DNA of 64,000 nt from Vagococcus fluvialis bH819 (GTDB taxonomy: Bacteria; Bacillota; Bacilli; Lactobacillales; Vagococcaceae): positions 124,001 to 188,000 of the forward strand of contig NZ_FWFD01000015.1 of the NCBI RefSeq assembly GCF_900163795.1. Direction: 5' to 3'. Positions within the stretch are counted from its first letter, which is position 1; every line of letters starts with the position of its first letter. A model generated the notes under the pieces. The model saw nothing but the letters and a program-made list of their open reading frames with translations, was not told where the DNA came from and did not search any database. A program made the position numbers and the translations under genes. Of the stretch, positions 53,123 to 63,057 are shown in pieces.

Positions 53123-54787
53123 GTGTTTAATAATTGGTTAAAACGTCGGGACGATGAGCCTAAAGACGAGACAGAAGAAAATAATTTTAATGAAGAGACA
53201 ATGTTGACATCAACAGCCAGTACTAGTGAGGTTGTTACTTCTGATAAATTAGATTATGACAGTGGTGATGATGATTATTATTACTATTATTATTACGAAG
53301 GTGACAATAAAGGAAAACCTTCAATTCCTAATTTAGATAAGAGCATCAAGGAAGAAGAAGTTTTAGATTATTATAATGTTGATGACGAATCTTATGTAAG
53401 TCCATTTTCATCAGACGCTAATGAAGGTCAGGAAGAAGTTAAGGTTGAAAAAAATTCGCCAGATTATTCTTATGAAGAAGAGTATGTTGAGGTGTCTAGT
53501 AGTGAATTTAAGACTGCAACAAGTCAATTAGATATTTCAGAAATTGAAAATGCACAATTAAGAGAGAAAATTGATCAGTTATTATTAGAAAATGATAACT
53601 TACAAAGCCAAGCAGATCGTTTGGCTAGGGTTGAAGAGAATAATAATCGATTATCAGCTCAAATTGATGAGTATGGTAATTTATTGGAAGAAAATAATCA
53701 ATTGAAAATTCAATTACTCGATTTAGATAAGTTTAAAGCTGATAGTGAATCAATGATTCAAAAAATTGATACATTAAATGCTGATGTCTTAGATAAAGAT
53801 AAAAAAATTACTGACTTAAACAGTGAGCTTTTAGAAAAAACTAATGAAACAAGTGATTCTCAAGAATTAACAGGTAAATTAGAAAAAGCAACTGAATTAT
53901 TGGAAAGCAAAGAAAATGAATTAAACCAAGCAACTGAAACGATAAATCTGTTAACTCAAAAAGTAAACGATAGCAATCAATCTCTAGAATTAAAAGAGCA
54001 ACTAATCAAAGAAAATGAGCAAACAGTTATGAGATTAAGAACTGATAATGAAAACTTCATAAAAGAGATTGAAGTTTTACAAAAATCGGTTTCAAACTAT
54101 GAAGAACAAGACCAATCAATGGATCAAGACACTTTAGAAAAAGAAGAACTACAAAGACGCTTAACTGATCTTGAAGAAAAATTATCTCATGCTAAAGAAT
54201 TAGAGAAAAAATTAATCAACAAATATGAAGAAGAGTTAGAAAAAAATCAAAAAATTGAATTAGAGATGAAGAAAAAGGAACAGGAGTTAACTGACATGAA
54301 TGAAAAATTAAGCCAAACAGAACAACTAGAGAAAGAACTTGAGGAATTAAAAAATAACCAACGAGTTATTAACGATTTACAGCAAGAGCTATCTAGCATG
54401 CGTCACCAACAAGAAGAGGTAACAACTAGCTTAACAGAATTACGTTCTGCTAAATCTCCTGAAGTAACAGATTTACAACTTGAATTAGCGCAAGTTAAAG
54501 AAGAGCTACGTTTGGCAAACTTAAGAGCAGATCAAGGGAATACAATGAGCCAATCAGATATTGCAAGTGTTATGTTAGAAGCACAAGCAAAAGCTCGCCA
54601 AATTGTTGATGTTGCTAATTACGAAGCAAAACGTCGTGTAGCAGATTCTGAAACAGAATTAAGTGCAATTAGCCAAGAAGCAAGAAATTATTATAGAAAA
54701 CTAGAAAAACTAAGAGTTGATTCTGAAATCATATTCTCAGATTTGTTAAGAAAATTAGAAACTATGGGAGAAATTGATCGTTTCTAA
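53123..54787 (+). CDS. Large acidic coiled-coil protein with a seven-tyrosine run and DivIVA-like C-terminus
   Basis: A 554-residue protein with no signal peptide or membrane segment. The N-terminal 140 residues are disordered, acidic and Tyr/Ser-rich, with seven tyrosines in a row (52-58) after DDD. Residues about 140-480 form an almost continuous coiled coil. The C-terminal 80 residues (ASVMLEAQAKARQIVDVANY, then EARNYYRKLEKLR) resemble the A-type helix of DivIVA/GpsB-like cell-division scaffolds. GTG start behind a G-rich site. Probably an operon with the next gene, a secreted glucosaminidase. Function unknown; a cytoskeletal or division role is inference. Confidence 0.7.
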   Translation: MFNNWLKRRDDEPKDETEENNFNEETMLTSTASTSEVVTSDKLDYDSGDDDYYYYYYYEGDNKGKPSIPNLDKSIKEEEVLDYYNVDDESYVSPFSSDANEGQEEVKVEKNSPDYSYEEEYVEVSSSEFKTATSQLDISEIENAQLREKIDQLLLENDNLQSQADRLARVEENNNRLSAQIDEYGNLLEENNQLKIQLLDLDKFKADSESMIQKIDTLNADVLDKDKKITDLNSELLEKTNETSDSQELTGKLEKATELLESKENELNQATETINLLTQKVNDSNQSLELKEQLIKENEQTVMRLRTDNENFIKEIEVLQKSVSNYEEQDQSMDQDTLEKEELQRRLTDLEEKLSHAKELEKKLINKYEEELEKNQKIELEMKKKEQELTDMNEKLSQTEQLEKELEELKNNQRVINDLQQELSSMRHQQEEVTTSLTELRSAKSPEVTDLQLELAQVKEELRLANLRADQGNTMSQSDIASVMLEAQAKARQIVDVANYEAKRRVADSETELSAISQEARNYYRKLEKLRVDSEIIFSDLLRKLETMGEIDRF

Positions 54788-54814
54788 ACACTGTGAAAGC
54801 GAGGTAGAAAATCG

Positions 54815-56464
54815 ATGGAAGTAAATAAAAAAACACATCGTAAAATTGGCGTATTTGTTGGGGTTAGTACTGTTTTAGTATCGGTTTGTGGACCGGTGTT
54901 AGAAACTGTTGTTTATGCTGAAGAAGCAAACACCACTTCTAACAAAGTACTGTCAACTCTACCTAAAGCTGATTCAGCAATAAATTTTTCGAGTGAATTC
55001 TCCAGTACAATTAATGGAGATGATCCTGTTTCGACATCAGAATCATCAACTCCTAGTGAGACTAATGTAACAACTGAAGACACGTCAAAAGATTCTAGTA
55101 ATAATTCATCGTCTAGTACTGATAAAAATACAACATCTAGTAGCCAAAATACTGGTTCTTCGTCATCAAGTATTACAGGACCATCTAGTAGTTCAGGTGG
55201 AAATATTTCAGGTAGTTCGTCTAATAACAATGGTGGAAGTACCTCCAAAGATTCAACAGGTGAGGATTCAAAGGATTCTTCAAAGGATGATCTATTAGGA
55301 AAAGTTATCTCTAAAACAGATGATAAAACACCGATTAAATATAATAGAAATCAGTCAACTCAAGAGTTTATTGAGGAAATTGGAGAAGATGCTAGAGCGA
55401 TTGGACAAAAAAATGATTTATATGCTTCAGTTATGATTGCACAAGCTATTTTAGAAAGTGGATCTGGAAATAGTGGGTTATCTCGAGAACCAAATTATAA
55501 TTTATTTGGTATTAAAGGTTCTTATGAAGGTAAATCAGTTGAAATGCCAACTTTAGAAGATAATGGTAAAGGTAGCATGTATACTATTTCTGCTAAATTC
55601 AGAAAGTATCCGAGCTACAAAGAGTCTTTAGAAGATTACGCAACACTGATGACAGGTGGAACATTAGGTCGTTCTACGTTCTATCAAGGTGCTTGGAAGT
55701 CAAACACTAAATCGTATGAAGAAGCAACAAAATATTTAACAGGCCGCTATGCAACGGATACACGCTATAACGATAAGTTAAACGGGTTGATTGAAACGTA
55801 TAATTTGGCTCAATATGATAACAAAAAAGCTGTTGAAACAAAATTAAAGAAATCCAAAGAAACCGAAGCCTTCATTAAAGAAATTTCAACAGATACAAAA
55901 GAAATTGCTGAAAAAAATGATATGTACGCTTCTGTTTTAATTGCTGATGCCATTATAAAAAGTACATCTGGAAATAATATCTTAGCAGAAAATAAAAATA
56001 TTTATCAAACAGAAGGTAAATATAAAGATAAAAGCATTGAAGTTGATACAATAGTAAAAGATAAAAAAGAGACAAAGCTGGAAAAAGTAACTTACAAGGA
56101 ATATCCTTCGTATAAAGAATCAATAGAAGACCATGTCAAATTACTTAAAGAAGATAAAGCTGTTTATCCAGAAATGACAACCAAGAAAAAAGATAACTAT
56201 AAAAAGGTTACTGCCTACATGACAGCTCAAACCAAAGAAGATAGAAGTTATCATAAAAAATTGAACTCATTAATTGCTACATATGATTTGACTAAATTGG
56301 ATAAAAAAGTTGAACCTAAAAAAGAAATAAAAAAAGATGACAAAGAAGATAATAAGAAGAAAAATGAATCAATCGATATATTAAATCAATTGGGTCGTAA
56401 TATGACAATCAAATTATCTGAAAGTTTAGAAAAGCCATCTAAATATGATGTAACAAGTAAATAA
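54815..56464 (+). CDS. Secreted GH73 glucosaminidase with a second, degenerate GH73 repeat
   Basis: A 549-residue exported protein: signal peptide about 1-36, a Ser/Thr/Asn-rich linker about 60-160, an intact GH73 N-acetylglucosaminidase domain (about 180-335; AILESGSGNSGLS with catalytic Glu214, then NYNLFGIKG and RKYPSYKESLEDYA), and a second repeat (about 345-495) of the same fold. In the repeat Lys382 replaces the catalytic Glu (AIIKSTSGNNILA) and the FGIKG motif is lost. No LysM or anchor is seen; the tail is Lys-rich. The first domain should cleave glycan strands. Confidence 0.88.
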   Translation: MEVNKKTHRKIGVFVGVSTVLVSVCGPVLETVVYAEEANTTSNKVLSTLPKADSAINFSSEFSSTINGDDPVSTSESSTPSETNVTTEDTSKDSSNNSSSSTDKNTTSSSQNTGSSSSSITGPSSSSGGNISGSSSNNNGGSTSKDSTGEDSKDSSKDDLLGKVISKTDDKTPIKYNRNQSTQEFIEEIGEDARAIGQKNDLYASVMIAQAILESGSGNSGLSREPNYNLFGIKGSYEGKSVEMPTLEDNGKGSMYTISAKFRKYPSYKESLEDYATLMTGGTLGRSTFYQGAWKSNTKSYEEATKYLTGRYATDTRYNDKLNGLIETYNLAQYDNKKAVETKLKKSKETEAFIKEISTDTKEIAEKNDMYASVLIADAIIKSTSGNNILAENKNIYQTEGKYKDKSIEVDTIVKDKKETKLEKVTYKEYPSYKESIEDHVKLLKEDKAVYPEMTTKKKDNYKKVTAYMTAQTKEDRSYHKKLNSLIATYDLTKLDKKVEPKKEIKKDDKEDNKKKNESIDILNQLGRNMTIKLSESLEKPSKYDVTSK

Positions 56465-56486
56465 AAGGCATTTTGCCTTTTTTTTT
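56463..56486 (+). terminator. Terminator after the glucosaminidase gene
   Basis: AAAAGGC, loop ATTTT, GCCTTTT, then a long T run; it overlaps the stop codon. Confidence 0.88.
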
Positions 56487-56506
56487 GAATAAATATTTTA
56501 TAAATA

Positions 56507-56571
56507 ACTTATATAAGATTATGATATGGATAATCGTTCCTACTCAGTACCGTAAATACTGAACTATAAGT
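56507..56571 (+). ncRNA. Purine (guanine/xanthine-class) riboswitch aptamer
   Basis: P1 pairs ACTTATA (56507-56513) with TATAAGT (56565-56571). P2 GATTAT/ATAATC carries the loop GATATGG, and P3 TCAGTA/TACTGA carries the loop CCGTAAA; these two loops are the canonical kissing pair. The base that pairs with ligand in AACTAT is C, so guanine, hypoxanthine or xanthine is expected rather than adenine. J2/3 reads GTTCCTAC instead of the usual GTTTCTAC. Confidence 0.9.
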
Positions 56572-56587
56572 AAAAATGGGTTAATTG

Positions 56588-57212
<625 letters not shown>

Positions 57213-57220
57213 ACCAACAC

Positions 57221-57253
57221 GGGGCTGACCTAAAATGTCAGTCTCATTTTTTT
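57221..57253 (+). terminator. Terminator after xpt
   Basis: GGGGCTGAC (57221-57229) pairs with GTCAGTCTC (57237-57245) through G-T wobbles, followed by seven Ts. Confidence 0.8.
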
Positions 57254-57257
57254 ATAG

Positions 57258-57359
57258 TCAAGAGATAAAAAAGACTAACCCCACGATAACTCTACCAAAA
57301 GTGAGCCATCCAAAAGAGTGACTGTATGCTTTTTTCTTCAGTTTATTGGAACAAACCAA
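57258..57359 (-). CDS. Possible 33-residue membrane peptide in the xpt-purK gap
   Basis: A short open frame on the - strand starts with TTG at 57359 and ends with TGA at 57260-57258. It encodes a basic start (KLKKK) followed by a strongly hydrophobic stretch (FGWLTFGRVIVGLVFFIS). The composition looks like a one-pass membrane peptide rather than random sequence. A possible AGGATGG lies about 12 bases upstream. No promoter was recognised. It may be a real small gene or a remnant. Confidence 0.3.
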   Translation of the reverse strand: MVCSNKLKKKAYSHSFGWLTFGRVIVGLVFFIS

Positions 57360-57487
57360 CTTTTAATCCATCCTGTTCTTATTTATACTAAAAGAAGCTG
57401 AATAAAGAGGTTTTTATCTTTACAGTTATTCTCTAGATTGATACTATTGATATATCATATTTATAGTGGAGAAAGTAGTGAAGGAAG

Positions 57488-58624
57488 TTGTCGGAAATAA
57501 TTTTACCAGGAAGTACAATAGGAATTATTGGAGGAGGACATATCAGTCGTATGCTTGTTATGTCAGCAAAAAAATATGGATACAAAGTAGGGATTCTCGA
57601 TCCGTTAGAAGAAAGTCCAGCATCGCAAGTTGCAGATTGGCATATTGTTGCTAATTACAATGAAGAAAATGCTTTATTAGAGTTAGCAAAAAAAAGTGAT
57701 ATATTGACATTTGAGACTGAAAATATTGATACCAGGGCATTAGATTTTTTAGAAAAATATGTTAAGATACCTCAAGGGACATTAGGGTTGTCAGTTACGC
57801 AAGATCGACTATTGGAGAGAGAATTTTTAGATAATCATTCAATTAATATCGCACCATATGAAACCGCAGTCGTCATTTCGGATATTAAAGATGCGGCTAA
57901 TAGTGTGGGATATCCTTGTATAGTAAAAAGCACAAGAAGGTACGGGGAAGAAGAATACATTGTAAAAATTAATAATGCCTCAGAAGTTGATTTGGCAGTA
58001 CCCTTAATTCAACAAGGAGTCTGTATGGTAGAGGCTTTTGTTGAGTTAAAGAAAGAATTATTCATGACAATTGCAGTAAATTCAGATGGGGAGTACACTC
58101 TATTTCCAATCGTTGAATCATATCATTATTCTGATGGACTATTAAAAAAAGTGAAAGCACCAATTGAAATTGACGGATTGGATCAGCAATTAGTGAATCA
58201 AATCGAACTTATTTCAAAAGTGATTGCTTCAGAATTAAATATTTGTGGTATTGTAGGTATTGAATTTTTCATAACAAAAGATAATAATTTATATGTAAAT
58301 GAAATATCAACAAGACCTCATGAATCCAGTACCTATACGATCGATGCCTGTGATTTTTCTGAATATGATGCTCATATAAGAGGGATTTGTAATTGGGCAC
58401 TTCCTAAAATCAAACAATTTATGCCAGCTGTTACAATAAATATTACAAAAGAAAATTATGCGTTGGTTAATAATCTATTAACACAAAAACGAAAATGGCA
58501 TTATCATTTTTATCAGTACCCGAAAAATTCTGATAGGTTCAAATTAGGGCATATAACAGTCTTATCAGACAATCTAGAAGAGACTATTCAAGAAATAAAA
58601 CATGTTGGCTTGATTGACAATTAG
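57488..58624 (+). CDS. Divergent PurK-like ATP-grasp protein
   Basis: At 378 residues it aligns along its length with N5-carboxyaminoimidazole ribonucleotide synthetase (PurK): GIIGGGHISRMLVMSAKKYG at the start, TFETENIDTRALDFL, PQGTLGL, and GIEFFITKDNNLYVNEISTR with the Mg-binding Glu and Asn. But the ATP-loop motif GGYDGKGQ reads RRYGEEEY (about 150-157), and the RPHNSGH motif reads RPHESST (276-282). No purE is adjacent. TTG start behind GAAGGAAG. It may have a different substrate; it heads a cluster with GntR, an AKR and an ABC transporter. Confidence 0.7.
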   Translation: MSEIILPGSTIGIIGGGHISRMLVMSAKKYGYKVGILDPLEESPASQVADWHIVANYNEENALLELAKKSDILTFETENIDTRALDFLEKYVKIPQGTLGLSVTQDRLLEREFLDNHSINIAPYETAVVISDIKDAANSVGYPCIVKSTRRYGEEEYIVKINNASEVDLAVPLIQQGVCMVEAFVELKKELFMTIAVNSDGEYTLFPIVESYHYSDGLLKKVKAPIEIDGLDQQLVNQIELISKVIASELNICGIVGIEFFITKDNNLYVNEISTRPHESSTYTIDACDFSEYDAHIRGICNWALPKIKQFMPAVTINITKENYALVNNLLTQKRKWHYHFYQYPKNSDRFKLGHITVLSDNLEETIQEIKHVGLIDN

Positions 58625-58649
58625 TTTAAGGAAATAGGATGGAACGACC

Positions 58650-59285
58650 GTGAAGAAAAGTAGAATGCAACTTTTGGCTTATAATTATATAAAAGACAAT
58701 ATCGAAAAAGATAAATGGGAAAATGAAGTTCGACTTGTCGAGCAAGATATATCTAATGAATTACAAATTAGTCGTACACCAATTAGAGAAGCAATTAATA
58801 GCTTGATTCTGGAAGGTTACCTTGAAAAAGAAGTTAATCGAGGTGTGACTGTAAAAAAACAAATTATTTCTGTAGAAGAATTTGTGGAAAGAACGCAATT
58901 ATTGGAGTTATTATTATCGAATTATTTGTTTCAATTACAAGTTAAACGATTGAAATTTGATACATCTAAAATTAAAATATATTTAATAAATTTAGAGGAT
59001 GAAAAAGATTTTTCAAAAAAGAAATTATATTTAGGTGAAATTTTATTAGCTTTTTTAGGAAAGCTAGAAAATAAAGTAGTGAAACAGATTATTATTAAAA
59101 ATTTTCAGCAGTTACATTATATTGTTTTTCCAAATGAAACACCTAATTTTTTGAATCAAGAAATTAATGACTGCATGATAAAACTATGTGATAATATTGA
59201 AAAAAATGAATATGAGTTGGCAAGAAAAACAATCCGTGTTTTTTTTAACCGATTAAACTTAGAATTAATAGATCAACAAATTTAA
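58650..59285 (+). CDS. GntR-family regulator, FadR-like
   Basis: A 211-residue regulator with an N-terminal winged helix (about 5-70; DISNELQISRTPIREAINSL) and an all-helical C-terminal domain (about 80-205) of FadR/FCD type, divergent and short of clear metal ligands. GTG start behind TAGGATGGA. It lies between the PurK-like gene and the aldo/keto reductase with short gaps, so it probably controls its own cluster. Confidence 0.8.
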   Translation: MKKSRMQLLAYNYIKDNIEKDKWENEVRLVEQDISNELQISRTPIREAINSLILEGYLEKEVNRGVTVKKQIISVEEFVERTQLLELLLSNYLFQLQVKRLKFDTSKIKIYLINLEDEKDFSKKKLYLGEILLAFLGKLENKVVKQIIIKNFQQLHYIVFPNETPNFLNQEINDCMIKLCDNIEKNEYELARKTIRVFFNRLNLELIDQQI

Positions 59286-59298
59286 TGGAGGTTTTGAG

Positions 59299-60216
59299 AT
59301 GAAACAAATAAATTTAGGTAATACTAGTCTATTAGTACCGCAAGTAGCTTTAGGGTGTATGCGTATGAGTGATATGTCAATAAAAGATGCAGCAAAAGTA
59401 ATTGAAACAAGCTTGGAGAATGATATTAATTTTTTTGATCATGCCGATATTTACGGTAGTGGGCAAGCTGAAATGTTATTTGGGCAAACAATTAAAGAAA
59501 TGAAATTAGACAGAGAAAAAATAACAATTCAATCAAAATGTGGTATCCGTGACGGTTTCTATGATTTTTCTAAAGAACATATTTTGAAAAGTGTAGATGG
59601 CATTTTAGAACGGTTAGATATTGATTATTTGGATGTTTTAGCCCTTCATAGACCAGATACGTTGATGGAACCAGAAGAAATTGCTGAGGCTTTTGATCTC
59701 TTATTAAGCTCAGGTAAAGTTAGAAATTTTGGTGTTAGTAATCATAGACCAATGCAAATACAACTAATCGAAACGTATTTGAACCAAAAATTAGTAGTAA
59801 ACCAATTACAATTTGGTTTAAAACATGCTGGAATGATCGCACAAGGTATGAATCAAAATATGGAAAACGAAGCTGGAATTGACCGTGATGATAGCGTATT
59901 AGAATATTCTCGTTTAAATAATATGACCATTCAAGCTTGGTCGCCGTATCAATATGGTTATTTTGATGGGGTATTCTTAGGAAATGAGCAATTTAGCGAG
60001 TTAAATAGCGTAATCAATGAAATGGCTAAAAAATATAATGTGACAGATACAGGTATCGCTACAGCATGGATTAATCGCCATCCAGCTAAGATTCAAACGA
60101 TTATCGGAACAATGAATCCAAAAAGAATTTCAGAGGTTGCTAAGGCAAGTGAAATCAGTTTAACAAGAGAAGACTGGTATACTTTGTATAAGGCAAGTGG
60201 GTACCAATTACTATAA
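59299..60216 (+). CDS. Aldo/keto reductase, YdhF-like
   Basis: A 305-residue NADPH-dependent oxidoreductase of the AKR superfamily. The catalytic tetrad is present: Asp and Tyr in FDHADIYGSGQAE, Lys in QSKCGIRDG, and His in LALHRPDTLMEP. The substrate is unknown. It is the third gene of the cluster and follows GGAGG. Confidence 0.9.
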   Translation: MKQINLGNTSLLVPQVALGCMRMSDMSIKDAAKVIETSLENDINFFDHADIYGSGQAEMLFGQTIKEMKLDREKITIQSKCGIRDGFYDFSKEHILKSVDGILERLDIDYLDVLALHRPDTLMEPEEIAEAFDLLLSSGKVRNFGVSNHRPMQIQLIETYLNQKLVVNQLQFGLKHAGMIAQGMNQNMENEAGIDRDDSVLEYSRLNNMTIQAWSPYQYGYFDGVFLGNEQFSELNSVINEMAKKYNVTDTGIATAWINRHPAKIQTIIGTMNPKRISEVAKASEISLTREDWYTLYKASGYQLL

Positions 60217-60240
60217 TTATTATTAGAAAAGAGGTTAATA

Positions 60241-61107
60241 ATGGAGATAAGAATTGATCATGTTAAAAAAAAATATGGTGTATTAGAAGTACTTAATATT
60301 GATGAAATGATTTTTGAAAGTGGTAAAGCTTACGGTGTAATTGGTCCAAATGGTGCGGGAAAGACAACTTTATTTAAAAGTATTACCAATATTATCGGTG
60401 ATTATGAAGGAAATATCTATTTTGATGATGTGATAGTTAAGCAAAATAATAGTATCTTGAGTAATGTTGGGATTGTATTAGATGGTATTTCAGTATACAA
60501 AGACCGCACAGGTTGGTTTAATATTGAATATTTTTCAGGTTTAAGAGGGAATTTTGATCCTAAAAAGGCTGAAAAATTAGCAATGGAATTAGAAATCGCT
60601 GAATTTTTACATAGTAAAGTTAAAACTTATTCTTATGGAATGGTAAAAAAATTAATTCTATTAATTGCACTACTTCATGATCCGAAAGTACTAATTTTAG
60701 ATGAGCCATTTAGAGGACTTGATGCAGAAACTGTGACATGGTTTAAATTCTATTTGAAACAAATGACAAGAAAAGGGATGACTTTAATAATATCTAGTCA
60801 TGTAAAAAACGACATTGAGTCGCTGTGTCAAGAAGTCTATGTGATTAAAAAAGGACAGATAGTGAAAAAAATTGATTTAGTAGGAATGTCTGAGAAAATG
60901 TTGAGGGATATTTCAACTACTAATCAGGAAGCCTTTATAGTTATTCTTGAGAAATATAATTACTATTATCAAGTTCGAGAAAATGGTATTATTCGTTTGA
61001 ACATCCAAGATGATAGATGGTCTGATATTAAAAAAACTCTCATAGATCAGGAAATAGAGATTATAGAACTTTCAAAAGTAAATATATTAGAAGGAAACTT
61101 AAATTAA
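60241..61107 (+). CDS. ABC transporter ATPase
   Basis: A 288-residue ATPase with Walker A GPNGAGKTT, Walker B VLILDEPFRGLDAE and the switch SSHV. The signature reads YSYGMVKKL instead of LSGGQ, a variant seen in exporter-type (ABC-2, YtrB-like) ATPases. It pairs with the next gene. The substrate is unknown; location after a GntR gene resembles Ytr-type peptide or antibiotic-response transporters, by inference only. Confidence 0.88.
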   Translation: MEIRIDHVKKKYGVLEVLNIDEMIFESGKAYGVIGPNGAGKTTLFKSITNIIGDYEGNIYFDDVIVKQNNSILSNVGIVLDGISVYKDRTGWFNIEYFSGLRGNFDPKKAEKLAMELEIAEFLHSKVKTYSYGMVKKLILLIALLHDPKVLILDEPFRGLDAETVTWFKFYLKQMTRKGMTLIISSHVKNDIESLCQEVYVIKKGQIVKKIDLVGMSEKMLRDISTTNQEAFIVILEKYNYYYQVRENGIIRLNIQDDRWSDIKKTLIDQEIEIIELSKVNILEGNLN

Positions 61108-61119
61108 AGGAGGAAGACG

Positions 61120-61872
61120 ATGACAGCTAATTTAATTTTTAAAATGGAATTATTTAAATACATGAGAGATAAAAAATATTTAATCGTGACCGGTATTCTT
61201 GCAATTTTAAACATTTGTTCAACCATTTATTTAGTTTATTTAATTGATCATGCATCAAAACTTTATGAGAGTGATAGTCGTTTTTTAGGAATATTTATGC
61301 TATTTCTAACTCTTTCTATATTTGCTAATCTTGCTTTTATGTTTTTATACCCCTTTCATTTAATGTCTATGGATTATAAAAATGATGTGATGGCAATGTT
61401 AGTCGCATCTGGAGTTAATAGAAATCGGCTTTTTTTCTCAAAAATTGGAGCAACTTTACTATGGTCATTATGTGTAACTTTTGTATTAGTCTTTATTCCG
61501 GGATTTATCGTACTATTTAAAGCCTCACAAACAACGGGAATGTACAATCTTTTGGAAGATATACTAAGAACATTTAATTTAAATCAGTCAAGTATACTAG
61601 GATTATCCTTTACATTTGTTAATTCATATATTAATACACTAATCGTGATTTCAACAGCAACTATTTTGATGAAAGGTAGAAATTTAACTATTCTAGTGTA
61701 TTTTGCGATTAACATGCTCCAATCTATTTTGTTAAGTGTGTTATCACTTATACCGATTTCAATGAATTTTAGTGATTTAGGTCTTTCTATTATGAATAAT
61801 CTATTGATGATCTTAATATCAATTGGGATGACCTTCTTCTCACTATCAGTAATGAAAAGACAAAATCTTTAA
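61120..61872 (+). CDS. ABC transporter membrane protein (ABC-2-like)
   Basis: A 250-residue integral membrane protein with about six hydrophobic segments (near 20-42, 60-85, 105-130, 155-180, 190-215 and 225-245). It has no recognisable motif beyond this. RBS AAAGGAGG. It is translated directly after its ATPase and closes the cluster. Confidence 0.8.
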   Translation: MTANLIFKMELFKYMRDKKYLIVTGILAILNICSTIYLVYLIDHASKLYESDSRFLGIFMLFLTLSIFANLAFMFLYPFHLMSMDYKNDVMAMLVASGVNRNRLFFSKIGATLLWSLCVTFVLVFIPGFIVLFKASQTTGMYNLLEDILRTFNLNQSSILGLSFTFVNSYINTLIVISTATILMKGRNLTILVYFAINMLQSILLSVLSLIPISMNFSDLGLSIMNNLLMILISIGMTFFSLSVMKRQNL

Positions 61873-61894
61873 AAACCGAACATTAACATAGAAG

Positions 61895-61932
61895 AAAGCA
61901 AGAATATTTTGTATATGTCTTGCTTTTTTTTT
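61895..61932 (+). terminator. Terminator after the ABC permease
   Basis: AAAGCAAGA (61895-61903) pairs with TCTTGCTTT (61918-61926), followed by a long T run. Confidence 0.88.
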
Positions 61933-62039
61933 GCATTTAAGGTAGATTGTCATAGGATGCAAAATATAAAGTACGAAAGTTATGATACTATTCGTTTTTT
62001 GCTCTCAATAGATTTGTATTATTTTTAGGAGGAAGTTAA

Positions 62040-63017
62040 ATGAAAATTTTTGATTATGAAGATATTCAATTAGTACCGAATAAATGTATCGTGGAAAGTC
62101 GTTCAGAATGTGAGACAACCGTTACACTAGGTAATAGAGAGTTTAAAATGCCAGTAGTTCCTGCGAATATGCAAACGATTATTGATGAGAGTATTGCAGA
62201 ATTTTTAGCATCAAGAGACTATTTTTACATTATGCATCGTTTTGATGAAGATGGACGAATTCCATTTATCAAAAATATGCAAAGTAAAGGATTGTTCGCT
62301 TCTATCAGTGTTGGGGTGAAACCGAATGAATATGAATTTGTGAGACAATTAGCTGCAGAAAAAATTATTCCTGAATATGTAACAATTGATATTGCTCATG
62401 GACATTCGGATGCCGTTATTAATATGATTAAACACTTAAAAGAATATATTCCTGAAAGTTTTGTTATTGCAGGAAACGTGGGAACGCCAGAAGCGGTTAG
62501 AGAATTAGAAAATGCTGGGGCAGATGCGACAAAAGTTGGGATTGGTCCTGGTAAAGTATGTATTACTAAAATCAAAACTGGTTTTGGTACGGGCGGCTGG
62601 CAATTATCAGCTTTAAGACGTTGTAGTAAGGCCGCACGTAAACCTTTAATTGCTGATGGAGGAATTAGAACTCACGGAGATATAGCTAAGTCAATTCGTT
62701 TTGGAGCTACAATGGTGATGATTGGTTCGTTATTTGCAGGCCATGAAGAATCTCCAGGTCAAACAATTGAAGAAGACGGAAAATTATTTAAAGAGTACTT
62801 TGGTAGTGCTTCTGAATATCAAAAAGGTGAACATAAAAATGTTGAAGGAAAAAAAATTCTAATCGAACACCGTGGCAGTTTAGAAGAGACACTTAATGAG
62901 ATGCAACAAGATTTACAATCATCAATTTCGTATGCAGGTGGTAAAGATATTGGTGCTATCCGTAAGGTAGATTATGTAGTAGTAAAAAATTCAATCTTCA
63001 ATGGTGATAAATTTTAG
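62040..63017 (+). CDS. guaC: GMP reductase
   Basis: A 325-residue IMPDH/GMPR-family TIM barrel reducing GMP to IMP with NADPH. It starts [20 protein letters not shown]; the catalytic Cys is in [21 protein letters not shown]-like region and flap follow. No CBS domains, which separates it from IMP dehydrogenase. No purine riboswitch core was seen upstream. With xpt it represents purine salvage and interconversion in this section. Confidence 0.95.
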   Translation: MKIFDYEDIQLVPNKCIVESRSECETTVTLGNREFKMPVVPANMQTIIDESIAEFLASRDYFYIMHRFDEDGRIPFIKNMQSKGLFASISVGVKPNEYEFVRQLAAEKIIPEYVTIDIAHGHSDAVINMIKHLKEYIPESFVIAGNVGTPEAVRELENAGADATKVGIGPGKVCITKIKTGFGTGGWQLSALRRCSKAARKPLIADGGIRTHGDIAKSIRFGATMVMIGSLFAGHEESPGQTIEEDGKLFKEYFGSASEYQKGEHKNVEGKKILIEHRGSLEETLNEMQQDLQSSISYAGGKDIGAIRKVDYVVVKNSIFNGDKF

Positions 63018-63057
63018 GCTGTTTCAGAAGTGATCAGTTTCAAGAAATAAAAACAAA

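Noticed and set aside
53250-53300. Tandem repeat or sequence artefact producing the seven-tyrosine run
   Set aside because: The run uses both TAT and TAC codons, the frame is open on both sides, and the rest of the protein is normal, so it is probably real coding sequence.
61933-62039. Purine riboswitch or clear promoter upstream of guaC
   Set aside because: No CCGTAAA or GATATGG loops and no well-spaced -35/-10 pair were found.
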